The notes: generated from the letters alone by a model not told the origin. A stretch of DNA of 64,000 nucleotides from Costus lasius (GCA_027563935.2 CM050449.1:77593178-77657177); one strand, 5' to 3'. Shown: positions 1-9,493, numbered from the stretch's first letter. Translations and numbers: made by a program.

Positions 1-3000
1 TCGGACACCTTAAGATCGTTCTTAAGGCAGAGAGGAAACTGTATGTCCTCGAGACGGCTATACCGCCTCAACCCGCTGCGAACGCCGCAAGGGCGGTTCG
101 TGAAGCCTATGAAAAGCACGTCAATGATAGCATTGATGTCGCTTGCCTGATGCTAGCGTCTATGACGCCACCGCTGCAGCGTCAGCATGAGGATATGTCG
201 GCTATAGAAATTATAGCGAACCTCAAGATGCTGTATGCTGCACAGGCGAGGACAGAACGCTATAATCTGACAAAGCTTTTCTTTCAGAGCAAACTGGCTG
301 AAGGAAGCCCAGTGGGAGCTCACGTGCTCAAGATGATTGGGCACAAGGAGGCTCTAGAAAAACTGGGGCATACCATCAATCAGGAGCTTGCTGTAGACAT
401 TATTCTGCAGTCTCTCCCGCCCTCTTTCGATGCGTTCATTATTAACTTTAATATGAACAAAATCGATTGTACTCCGGTAGAGCTGCTGAATATGCTCTTG
501 ACTACTGAGGAGACTCTGAAGGGAAAGCCTTCAACCTCTGTCTTAATGGTTCCTTCTAGGAACAAGAAGAAGGGCAAGGCCCCTGTCAAGAGCTACAGCA
601 AGGCTCTGAAGCAAAAGGTCAAGCGGTCAAAGGAATACAGATGTTTCCACTGTGGCCAGCTGGGTCACTGGAAAAAGGACTGTAAAGCGCTCCAAGGAGA
701 TAAGAGGGGAAGCATTGCTTCTGGCTCAGGTATTTACGTGACGGAAGTCATGGTTTCATCTTCTTCTATATCATGGGTGTTGGACACTGCATGTGGAGTT
801 CACATTTGTTCAAATGTGCAGGAACTCAAGAGAAGAAGACAGGTGGGACAGCATGAGGTGGACCTACGCGTTGGAAACGGGGCACGGGTTGCTGCTGTTG
901 CTGTAGGAGACTATTTCATCTCATTACCATCTGGCATTGTATTAGAACTAAACAGTTGTTACTTTGTTCCCAGTATTACTAAAAATATTATCTCTATTCC
1001 TGCTCTTGTCAAGAAAGGATTTGCCTTTGAATGCAATATTTCAAAGTGTGTACTTTCTCTTGATAATATTGTTTATGCTACTGGTTCAATTAACAATGGG
1101 TTATTCATGTTGGACATGGAAAATTCTATACAAAACATTGATAATAAGAAAACCAAGTATGCTGATGACAGCACCTTGTTATGGCATAGTCGTTTAGGCC
1201 ATATTAACAAGAAGCGCATTAAGCGGTTGCATGATCATGGACTGCTGGGATCATTCTCCTATGAGGAGATTGATACATGCAAAGCTTGTTTGATGGGTAA
1301 AATGACGAAGTCACCTTTTCCTCACAAAGGTCAAAGGGCTTCAGGTTTACTTGACCTAATACACAGCGATGTGTGTGGGCCATTTAGTAAACATGCCAGA
1401 GGTAGCTATCAGTACTTCATTACCTTTACTGATGATTTCAGTAGATATGGATATGTCTATTTAATGAGACATAAAAGTGAATCTTTTGACAAGTTCAAAG
1501 AGTTCAAAAATGAAGTACAGAATCAGCTAGGCCGAAATATCAAGGCACTTCGTTCTGATCGAGGTGGAGAATACTTGAGTCATGCGTTTACTGACTATCT
1601 AAAAGAGTGTGGGATTATCTCACAGCTAACTCCGCCAGGAACACCGCAGTGGAATGGTGTGTCCGAGAGGAGAAATAGAACGTTACTTGATATGGTTCGT
1701 TCTATGATGAGTCAGGCTACTCTACCTTACTCCTTTTGGGGATTTGCACTGGAAACAGCTGCAAAGGTACTAAATCGAGTGCCATCCAAGGCAGTTTCAA
1801 AGACGCCATATGAGTTATGGTATGGGAAACAGCCTAGCTTGACATTTATTAAGATCTGGGGTTGCGAGGCTTATGTCAAAAAGCTCGCCTCTGGGAAACT
1901 GGAGAGCAGATCTGACAAATGTATCTTTGTCGGTTACCCTAAGGAAACTAAGGGTTATTATTTCTACGATCCCAAAGAGAACAAGGTATTTGTTGCTCGG
2001 ACGGCTATTTTTCTTGAGAAGGAATTTCTTCTGCAAGAGGCCAGTGGGAGAGAAATAAAACTGGATGAGAATCCAGAAGGAGGACAAAGTGCTCAAGCAG
2101 AGTTGGATGAGCCTGAGCCGGTAGAACAGGTTATTGAACAACCTGAGGCTCAGATATCACGGGAACCGCGTAGATCGGGAAGGATCCGTCAACAGCCTGA
2201 GCGCTATGACGGAGTCTACATCATTGATAATGATGAACCCCTCACTCATGCGGATGCGGTCAGTGGACCGGAGTCAGCTAGATGGCTTGAAGCTATGCGA
2301 GCCGAGATGGACTCCATGTCAGATAACCAAGTCTGGGATTTGGTTGATCCGCCTCTGGGAGTAATCCCTATAGGCTGTAAATGGATCTTCAAGAAGAAGA
2401 TTGACATGGATGGTAACGTAGTTACCTATAAAGGCAGGCTAGTTGCGAAAGGTTTCAAACAAATCTACGGGATAGATTATGATGAAACTTTCTCACCTGT
2501 AGCCATGTTTAAGTCTATTCGGATTCTTTTCGCGATAGCTGCATATTACGATTATGAGATCTGGCAGATGGATGTGAAGACGGCTTTCCTTAATGGAAAT
2601 CTGGATGAGGATGTGTATATGACACAACCAGAAGGTTTCACTAATCCATCAGATCGTCATAAAATATGCAAGTTAAAGAAGTCCATTTATGGACTGAAAC
2701 AAGCATCTAGAAGCTGGAATATTCATTTTGATGAATCAATCTCTAAGTTTGGTTTCATCAAGAACGAAGATGACCCGTGTGTATATAAGAGGTTTAGTGG
2801 GAGCGTGATTACTTTCCTAGTCCTCTACGTCGATGACATCTTAATCATTGGAAACGATATTCCTGAACTGCATGCTGTTAAAGCATGGTTAGGAAAATGT
2901 TTTCAGATGAAAGATCTAGGAGAAGCAGCCTATGTGTTAGGTGTGAAGATCTACAGAGATAGATCTAAGAGGCTTCTCGGGCTGTGCCAGAGTACTTACA

Positions 3001-3809
3001 TCGATAAAGTCCTGAAAAGATTTCATTTAGAGAATTCTAAAAGGGGATATCTTCCAGTCAGACATGGTCTGAATCTTTCGAAGAGTCAGTGTCCACAAAC
3101 ACAGACTGAGAAAGATGAAATGGACAATACGCCTTATGCTTCGGCTATTGGGTCCATTATGTATGCGATGTTGTGTACTCGCCCAGACGTCGCTTACGGG
3201 TTAAGCGTGACCAGTCGATTCCAAAGTAATCCAGGTCAGGCACACTGGATTGCAGTCAAGAACATTTTGAAATATCTGCGGAGGACCAAAGATATGTTCT
3301 TGATGTATGGTGGTCAGGAAGAACTCAGTATTGAAGGATATACTGACGCTTCGTTCCAGTCTGACCAGGATGATTTCCGATCGCAATCAGGCTATGTATT
3401 TAGCTTGAATGGAGGAGCAGTGGTGTGGAAGAGTTTCAAACAGTCTACTGTTGCTGATTCCACAACAGAAGCCGAGTATGTTGCAGCCTCGGAAGCATCC
3501 AAGGAGGCAGTGTGGATTCGTAAGTTCATTCAGGAACTTGGTGTTGTTCCTTCGAGTGCAGATCCTTTGGTTATCTTCTGTGATAACACTGGAGCAATTG
3601 CACAAGCAAAGGAACCACGGTCGCACCAGAAGTCCAAGCACATACAGAGACGGTTTCACTTGATCCGGGAGATCATTGATCGTGGCGAGATCAAAATCTG
3701 TAAGGTACATACAGATGACAATCTGGCTGACCCGCTTACCAAGCCTCTGGCGCAGCAGAAGCATGAGAAGCACTGTAATAATATGGGTTTGAGATTTCTC
3801 AACCATTAG
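1..3809 (+). CDS. gag-pol: gag-pol polyprotein of A1, N-terminus outside window
   Basis: Open from the first base to TAG at 3807-3809, equivalent to residues 24-1294 of the full family A protein. It encodes capsid-type Gag, a CCHC zinc knuckle (CFHCGQLGHWKKDC), an aspartic protease with D-T-A in place of the usual D-T/S-G (WVLDTACG), integrase with HSD, RSDRGGEY and SERRNR catalytic blocks, RT with YVDD, and RNase H (GYTDAS). No stop or frameshift is present. Compared with A2 it lacks 9 bp (three residues of the Lys/Gly run before the zinc knuckle). Such polyproteins are cut by the protease into virus-like-particle, cDNA-synthesis and integration proteins. No env-like frame follows; only about 20 bp separate the stop from the LTR. 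Confidence 0.93.
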   Translation, partial: GHLKIVLKAERKLYVLETAIPPQPAANAARAVREAYEKHVNDSIDVACLMLASMTPPLQRQHEDMSAIEIIANLKMLYAAQARTERYNLTKLFFQSKLAEGSPVGAHVLKMIGHKEALEKLGHTINQELAVDIILQSLPPSFDAFIINFNMNKIDCTPVELLNMLLTTEETLKGKPSTSVLMVPSRNKKKGKAPVKSYSKALKQKVKRSKEYRCFHCGQLGHWKKDCKALQGDKRGSIASGSGIYVTEVMVSSSSISWVLDTACGVHICSNVQELKRRRQVGQHEVDLRVGNGARVAAVAVGDYFISLPSGIVLELNSCYFVPSITKNIISIPALVKKGFAFECNISKCVLSLDNIVYATGSINNGLFMLDMENSIQNIDNKKTKYADDSTLLWHSRLGHINKKRIKRLHDHGLLGSFSYEEIDTCKACLMGKMTKSPFPHKGQRASGLLDLIHSDVCGPFSKHARGSYQYFITFTDDFSRYGYVYLMRHKSESFDKFKEFKNEVQNQLGRNIKALRSDRGGEYLSHAFTDYLKECGIISQLTPPGTPQWNGVSERRNRTLLDMVRSMMSQATLPYSFWGFALETAAKVLNRVPSKAVSKTPYELWYGKQPSLTFIKIWGCEAYVKKLASGKLESRSDKCIFVGYPKETKGYYFYDPKENKVFVARTAIFLEKEFLLQEASGREIKLDENPEGGQSAQAELDEPEPVEQVIEQPEAQISREPRRSGRIRQQPERYDGVYIIDNDEPLTHADAVSGPESARWLEAMRAEMDSMSDNQVWDLVDPPLGVIPIGCKWIFKKKIDMDGNVVTYKGRLVAKGFKQIYGIDYDETFSPVAMFKSIRILFAIAAYYDYEIWQMDVKTAFLNGNLDEDVYMTQPEGFTNPSDRHKICKLKKSIYGLKQASRSWNIHFDESISKFGFIKNEDDPCVYKRFSGSVITFLVLYVDDILIIGNDIPELHAVKAWLGKCFQMKDLGEAAYVLGVKIYRDRSKRLLGLCQSTYIDKVLKRFHLENSKRGYLPVRHGLNLSKSQCPQTQTEKDEMDNTPYASAIGSIMYAMLCTRPDVAYGLSVTSRFQSNPGQAHWIAVKNILKYLRRTKDMFLMYGGQEELSIEGYTDASFQSDQDDFRSQSGYVFSLNGGAVVWKSFKQSTVADSTTEAEYVAASEASKEAVWIRKFIQELGVVPSSADPLVIFCDNTGAIAQAKEPRSHQKSKHIQRRFHLIREIIDRGEIKICKVHTDDNLADPLTKPLAQQKHEKHCNNMGLRFLNH

Positions 3810-3818
3810 ATTAAGTGC

Positions 3819-3829
3819 AAGTGGGAGAT
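3819..3829 (+). other. Polypurine tract of A1
   Basis: The purine-rich AAGTGGGAGAT lies immediately before the LTR and is repeated at the same place in A3, A4, A5 and both family B elements. It is the expected primer for plus-strand cDNA synthesis. Confidence 0.8.
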
Positions 3830-5530
3830 TGTTGGGGTATGCCCTTAAGGCTAATGTTTGAGGCCTTGGGATTGTATCAGTATCATGTAATAAACTTTTA
3901 TGTTTATAAAGGCAATGGTTGTTATTCAATTTGTTGCCTTGTCTGCTGTAATAAGTGTACTTCTGAATAATGTCTCAAAGCTGTTCAGCTAGGCTGACAT
4001 GCTATATGTCCTTAGTCGAAATATCTTGGTGAACATGAGACAGCCTTGATATGGTTAAGACTAATATGTGTTCTAATCTTATAGGATGCTTCGAGCATGG
4101 AATAAGATGTAGACTCATGGGTACATTGGATGTACTGGACAGACCCTACTAGGATATTCAATTGCTTGTCACAATGTGAATAATCCTTGTTTGCATCAAG
4201 TGGCACATGTCCTTTGACTTGAGATCACTTGTGTTTCTAAATGATGATTGTCATTGTTTTGAGGTGGTTTAATATCATTTGAAACATAATGATTATAGAC
4301 TATCTTGGATGGTGAGCTTGAGTCAGGTTAGGGCACTAGTGATAGATAAAGGATTGCCGTCTCCTTGTTTAAGGAGTGTGATGTTCTAATGGGGCCCCCC
4401 CTGGATGAGATGATTGAGAAAGTGTATGGCCATACCCAGGCGACTGTGTTCATCTGATCTAATCATGCTCATCATATTGGAGTTACAGGCTTGACACGCT
4501 TGTCCAATAAGAACATCCAGTGGCAAAGGACACATGCATACCTAGTGAAATGGATTCACTCTTGAGCTGTGGTTTGGGTGTAGTCTTGGAAGACTCTTTC
4601 CTTTATATCGGGAGACAGTGATGTGTTGCTAGATACCCCTCACTGATCGTGATAACGTAAGTTATCATTACCGACATTTAAAGGAAACCCTCAGGGTCGC
4701 ACAATTTGATGATATGGCTTACTTAAGTCAGATCGTGTGGACTGAATTGTTTCGGTTCAGTTTAAAGGGATTTAAACTCTGATTGTAAGTGAGATCTAGT
4801 CTGATCATGTTTGATTGATTAGGGCTTGAGATCGGTAAGCTTCGATCGAGAGTGTTGATGCTAGATCGATCAGATCAGGAGCATCAGAAGATGAATGGTC
4901 AGATCTAGGACCTTAGGGTTTAATTCGATCTTGACTTAATGCTTGGGCTAATTCGGTTTGGTCATTGAACCAAAGACCTTGAACCGGCTCATGATTGAGC
5001 GCTTGGTTCAATGTGAATAAGTGAGTTTCGAATAGTTCAACGCAAAACGTTTTGGAATTAAAGACTTTCTATAATTGGAAAGTCGGTTTTTCAAGTGAAA
5101 AAGGTCTCCACGTTTTGGCTGAACGTCTCCACTTCGTGTGGATCGTTGTCTCGCTTCTTCCTCTCGCGGACTCTCGGGTGTAGAGAAGAGAACTCACGCC
5201 GAAGTCTAGTGGAGAAAGCCGAGCAAGTCTTTCATCACCCCGACAAGCGATCAAAGACACTTTGATGCCTTGCTAGCACAAGGAGCGATCGAAGTGTAGG
5301 CCTTCTTCCTCTTGTGTGCGATTCCTTTGGAGAAGAAGCAATCGAGTCTTTGCTTCCAAGGCATCATCTAAACTATGGCATCGGTATGACCCTTTGTTGA
5401 TTTTAGCAACCTTTCATCTAGTTGATTATATATCATACATGCGATTCTTGAATCCCTAATTTCCGCCATGCAAAAGTTTCGGTTACGCATGTTTAGGGTT
5501 CTCGCCCCCCTCTCGAAAGGGGTTTCTTCA
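3830..5530 (+). repeat. LTR shared by tandem copies A1 and A2
   Basis: 1701-bp LTR with TG...CA ends. It acts as 3' LTR of A1 (preceded by the polypurine tract) and as 5' LTR of A2 (followed after two bases by the primer binding site). Visible internal structure includes a perfect 7-bp-stem hairpin at 4650-4667 and a C4/G4 hairpin just before its end (5507-5522). Short ORFs inside it are not conserved as proteins. No convincing TATA box was identified. Confidence 0.93.
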
Positions 5531-5532
5531 AT

Positions 5533-5544
5533 TGGTATCAGAGG
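5533..5544 (+). other. Primer binding site of A2 (initiator Met tRNA)
   Basis: TGGTATCAGAGG, two bases after the LTR end, is complementary to the 3' end of plant initiator-methionine tRNA, the usual primer for Angela-type copia elements. Confidence 0.9.
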
Positions 5545-5823
5545 TGCGGTTGTATGTATGGTTATATGATTGCTTTGTGATCCTTGTTTGCGCTCTAGTA
5601 TAGATCTTTTTCACATGCGAATCTACATGCTAGGTTTTAGGTGTTGGCGCATGTGTTTTGTTCATGTTTTTGCATGATCTTGTTGGCGCATGTTTAGTTT
5701 GTTGAATGGTATTTCATTAAAAACTTGTTTACTTGCGCGCAAACAATTAGATCTATATGCACTTACTATAAACCCTTAGACGGGTTGATGGGGTTGAAGT
5801 CACCCTCTAGGTTAGATCCAATA

Positions 5824-5854
5824 GTCTGATCAGACCATCTGACAGCCTAGATGG
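5824..5854 (+). promoter_or_regulatory. 12-nt palindrome plus hairpin, candidate RNA dimerisation site
   Basis: GTCTGATCAGAC is a perfect palindrome, 280 nt after the primer site. It is followed by CCATCT and AGATGG arms around an 8-nt loop. Both are kept in A3 (palindrome 16408-16419) and A5 (54996-55007). A role in genomic RNA dimerisation is inferred only by analogy with palindromic retroviral sites. Confidence 0.45.
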
Positions 5855-6277
5855 ATCGACCAGATGGCACCTGTGCGCAAGCACAAGGTGGCTATAGGTC
5901 GATTGCATCACAGGCGTGTAGCGAGGTCTGGTTGAGACAACCAGTGAACACACATGAGTTAGGCCCGGGGTCACACCCGCTTGCCAGAACTCATGTTGGT
6001 TGTTCAGCCCTTGGCGCATGCATGGTTGACCATTAGGTCAACTCGAGTCAGTTAGGACTTGGTGCATGCAAGGGCATGGATCTAACTAGATTGTTGAGTG
6101 GATCCCTATCAATGGACCGTTGTAAGGTTGTAGGGCACATAAGGAAATTAAAATTGATGCCTATGGGGTTTTCAAAATTTTATTTTCTTTGTAAGGGATC
6201 ACATGATGATTGATTGATGCCATATGCTTGTTTATTTAATCTTATGTGGGATGCCCAATTTAATGTGTGCTGTGCTG

Positions 6278-6416
6278 GGGCCTGCGAGCCTAGAATTAAA
6301 CTTGTAAATTAATTTGTATTGTGATCTGCGAATCACATTTTTAATTAATTTATTGTATAATTGACCTGCGAGTCAAGCTTGTCTAAATAGATCAAAATGT
6401 ATTTTGATTAGACAAG
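6278..6416 (+). promoter_or_regulatory. Triple CUGCGN stem-loop module and long hairpin in A2 leader
   Basis: Three short stem-loops, with loops about 40-44 nt apart, all have loop CTGCGA: stems GGC/GCC (6279-6290), TGTGAT/ATCACA (6320-6337) and TTGAC/GTCAA (6361-6376). They are followed by CTTGTCTA/TAGACAAG enclosing ATCAAAAT/ATTTTGAT (6378-6416). Stem sequences differ among the three loops while the loop stays the same. Function is unknown; Gag binding or packaging is one inference. Confidence 0.6.
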
Positions 6417-6775
6417 AGCTCAAAAGCACACATTGCAGAGGCGCATTCAGCTGGTGGGCGCACCTGAGCTGCATTGAGCGCTAGGGCCCTGGGTTGGACC
6501 AGATGAGATGCAAAAGACCCAAGAAGTAAGTGAAGACTTAAGATAACTTAAGGTCTTACTTAGGGTTCATGGGCTTTTACCACATAAGATCAGCATGCTT
6601 TCTATTTATTGCTTTTATAATTAGAATTGCATGAGTTTATCTTCTGCTATAGCCATAGGATTTGCCTGATAGTAAGAAGATAAAAGACCGTTAAAATCCA
6701 ACGCATCAATATCAAGCTCGTAAGCCTTCTGACGCGAAACCTCACTATTCTGATTATCGTTGGAGCCGTGTTGTA

Positions 6776-7113
6776 CCCACTCAGTGGGCACGTCCATCTA
6801 TCTTCAGACGGTGCGGGATTTCACCTGCGTGTTACAGAGAAGGGATTTATCGCTTCTCGTTGCTCAGCATAGCACGTGGTGGTCCAGGGAGTAGGTCGGG
6901 TCAGCTTGACCATGTAGGCTACATATGTGGCGCATATGGTAGCACATGGAGGCAGCCATCTGTGGGGTCAGAGATTGTGTTGTACCAACTCAGTTGGCAC
7001 AGTCTGCTGGATTGCCCAGATGAAGGGGAATCGCACGGGTTGGCGATTGGCAGGGACTGCCTACCAGAAATTAGTACTTGTATTCTCTGTGCATCTTATC
7101 TCGCCTGAGCGGG
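6776..7113 (+). promoter_or_regulatory. Three gag-proximal palindromic hairpins in A2 leader
   Basis: CCCACTCAGTGGG (6776-6788) and CCAACTCAGTTGG (6985-6997) are the same fold with a compensated base pair, each preceded by TTGTA. A third fold, CTCGCCTGAGCGGG, is at 7100-7113. Family B element B2 has folds at aligned places with different stem sequences. Confidence 0.5.
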
Positions 7114-7306
7114 ACGCGGAGACCAAGTATGAAATCTGGATCCCATCTCACTAAAAGAGTGTTACTCTTTCGGACTGTTTTAATGGATTTTTCAGTCAGA
7201 TAAAATAGTGAGAAAAGAATCTTTCTTAAGTCTTGGATTGATTCTAAACATTGATACTGACCTTGCTGTTCTTGCATTGTTGTAGATTCCTGCAGCAACG
7301 AACACC

Positions 7307-9493
7307 ATGAGCTTCAATGTGCGATCCTTACTGGAAAGGGAGAAGTTTGCTGGGCCAAACTTCTCAGACTGGTTCGGACACCTTAAGATCGTTCTTAAGG
7401 CAGAGAGGAAACTGTATGTCCTCGAGACGGCTATACCGCCTCAACCCGCTGCGAACGCCGCAAGGGCGGTTCGTGAAGCCTATGAAAAGCACGTCAATGA
7501 TAGCATTGATGTCGCTTGCCTGATGCTAGCGTCTATGACGCCACCGCTGCAGCGTCAGCATGAGGATATGTCGGCTATAGAAATTATAGCGAACCTCAAG
7601 ATGCTGTATGCTGCACAGGCGAGGACAGAACGCTATAATCTGATAAAGCTTTTCTTTCAGAGCAAACTGGCTGAAGGAAGCCCAGTGGGAGCTCACGTGC
7701 TCAAGATGATTGGGCACAAGGAGGCTCTAGAAAAACTGGGGCATACCATCAATCAGGAGCTTGCTGTAGACATTATTCTGCAGTCTCTCCCGCCCTCTTT
7801 CGATGCGTTCATTATTAACTTTAATATGAACAAAATCGATTGTATTCCGGCAGAGCTGCTGAATATGCTCTTGACTACTGAGGAGACTCTGAAGGGAAAG
7901 CCTTCAACCTCTGTCTTAATGGTTCCTTCTAGGAACAAGAAGAAGGGGAAGAAGGGCAAGGCCCCTGTCAAGAGCTACAGCAAGGCTCTGAAGCAAAAGG
8001 TCAAGCGGTCAAAGGAATACAGATGTTTCCACTGTGGCCAGCTGGGTCACTGGAAAAAGGACTGTAAAGCGCTCCAAGGAGATAAGAGGGGAAGCATTGC
8101 TTCTGGCTCAGGTATTTACGTGACGGAAGTCATGGTTTCATCTTCTTCTATATCATGGGTGTTGGACACTGCATGTGGAGTTCACATTTGTTCAAATGTG
8201 CAGGAACTCAAGAGAAGAAGACAGGTGGGACAGCATGAGGTGGACCTACGCGTTGGAAACGGGGCACGGGTTGCTGCTGTTGCTGTAGGAGACTATTTCA
8301 TCTCATTACCATCTGGCATTGTATTAGAACTAAACAGTTGTTACTTTGTTCCCAGTATTACTAAAAATATTATCTCTATTCCTGCTCTTGTCAGGAAAGG
8401 ATTTGCCTTTGAATGCAATATTTCAAAGTGTGTACTTTCTCTTGATAATATTGTTTATGCTACTGGTTCAATTAACAATGGGTTATTCATGTTGGACATG
8501 GAAAATTCTATACAAAACATTGATAATAAGAAAGCCAAGTATGCTGATGACAGCACCTTGTTATGGCATAGTCGTTTAGGCCATATTAACAAGAAGCGCA
8601 TTAAGCGGTTGCATGATCATGGACTGCTGGGATCATTCTCCTATGAGGAGATTGATACATGCAAAGCTTGTTTGATGGGTAAAATGACGAAGTCACCTTT
8701 TCCTCACAAAGGTCAAAGGGCTTCAGGTTTACTTGACCTAATACACAGCGATGTGTGTGGGCCATTTAGTAAACATGCCAGAGGTAGCTATCAGTACTTC
8801 ATTACCTTTACTGAGGATTTCAGTAGATATGGATATGTCTATTTAATGAGACATAAAAGTAAATCTTTTGACAAGTTCAAAGAGTTCAAAAATGAAGTAC
8901 AGAATCAGCTAGGCCGAAATATCAAGGCACTTCGTTCTGATCGAGGTGGAGAATACTTGAGTCATGCGTTTACTGACTATCTAAAAGAGTGTGGGATTAT
9001 CTCACAGCTAACTCCGCCAGGAACACCGCAGTGGAATGGTGTGTCCGAGAGGAGAAATAGAACGTTACTTGATATGGTTCGTTCTATGATGAGTCAGGCT
9101 ACTCTACCTTACTCCTTTTGGGGATTTGCACTGGAAACAGCTGCAAAGGTACTAAATCGAGTGCCATCCAAGGCAGTTTCAAAGACGCCATATGAGTTAT
9201 GGTATGGGAAACAGCCTAGCTTGACATTTATTAAGATCTGGGGTTGCGAGGCTTATGTCAAAAAGCTCGCCTCTGGGAAACTGGAGAGCAGATCTGACAA
9301 ATGTATCTTTGTCGGTTACCCTAAGGAAACTAAGGGTTATTATTTCTACGATCCCAAAGAGAACAAGGTATTTGTTGCTCGTGATGGAACCCCTAATCTA
9401 AGGGGGGAAGAAACCCTAAACATGCGCATCAATGCCATGCATAGCGGAAAGAGGGCTTCAAGTAGATCGCATATGAACTATATGTTAACTTAA
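7307..9493 (+). pseudogene. gag-pol: gag-pol of A2, truncated in pol by insertion of A3
   Basis: ATG at 7307 starts MSFNVRSLLEREKF, the conserved family A Gag start, 36-37 nt after the TAG of the leader region ATTGTTGTAG. The first 691 codons are intact family A Gag (zinc knuckle CFHCGQLGHWKKDC), protease (LDTAC) and integrase including all three catalytic blocks. At 9382 the antisense end of the A3 LTR begins, so translation would add 36 foreign residues before a stop at 9491-9493. Reverse transcriptase and RNase H are missing from this copy; their continuation should lie beyond A3 but is not found after the assembly gap. It is nearly identical to A1: I noticed seven substitutions and one 9-bp indel over about 2.0 kb. 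Confidence 0.92.
9377..9381. repeat. Left target-site copy for A3 insertion
   Basis: GCTCG in A2 pol directly precedes the A3 LTR. Copia integrases make 5-bp duplications; the right copy would lie in or beyond the assembly gap and cannot be seen. Confidence 0.55.

Larger units (their letters stand above)
1..5530 (+). mobile_element. Copia element A1 (Angela-like), 5' part outside window
   Basis: Ty1/copia retrotransposon of family A. The window opens inside gag, so the 5' LTR, primer site and leader of this copy are not seen. What remains is gag-pol, a polypurine tract and a complete 1701-bp LTR that starts TGTTGGGGTATG and ends TTCTTCA. The order protease-integrase-RT-RNase H is diagnostic of copia. 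LTR start, long LTR and initiator-Met primer site fit the Angela/BARE lineage; I infer this from memory of the family, not from a search. The LTR is followed directly by the primer site of A2, so A1 and A2 share it. No 5-bp target duplication separates them. Confidence 0.93.
5545..7306 (+). other. Untranslated leader of A2 with structured RNA motifs
   Basis: About 1760 bp between primer site and gag ATG, similar in length to the long leader of BARE-type elements. No long reading frame. It contains, in order, a 12-nt perfect palindrome (5824-5835) overlapping a 6-bp-stem hairpin (5835-5854), three stem-loops with the common loop CTGCGA (6278-6291, 6320-6337, 6361-6376), a long two-part hairpin (6378-6416), and three palindromic hairpins near gag (6776-6788, 6985-6997, 7100-7113). 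The same set, in the same order, is present in A3 and A5. Confidence 0.8.

Noticed and set aside
3810..3829. Possible env-like gene after pol, as in sireviruses
   Set aside because: Only 20 bp lie between the pol stop and the LTR in every family A copy.
4012..4206. Recurring 64-65-codon ORF antisense in family A LTRs (also 10678, 19147, 53193, 60627)
   Set aside because: It follows the LTR sequence, with no ribosomal or motif support; drift in older copies changes it like non-coding DNA.
5533..5544. The TGGTATCAGAG motif as part of a tRNA gene
   Set aside because: Only the 3' acceptor complement is present; it is a primer binding site next to an LTR end.
6860..7154. Two overlapping leader ORFs (82 and 75 codons) present in A2, A3 and A5
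   Set aside because: Both frames are open in recently diverged copies, so conservation reflects age. They contain the palindromic hairpins and have no recognisable protein motif.
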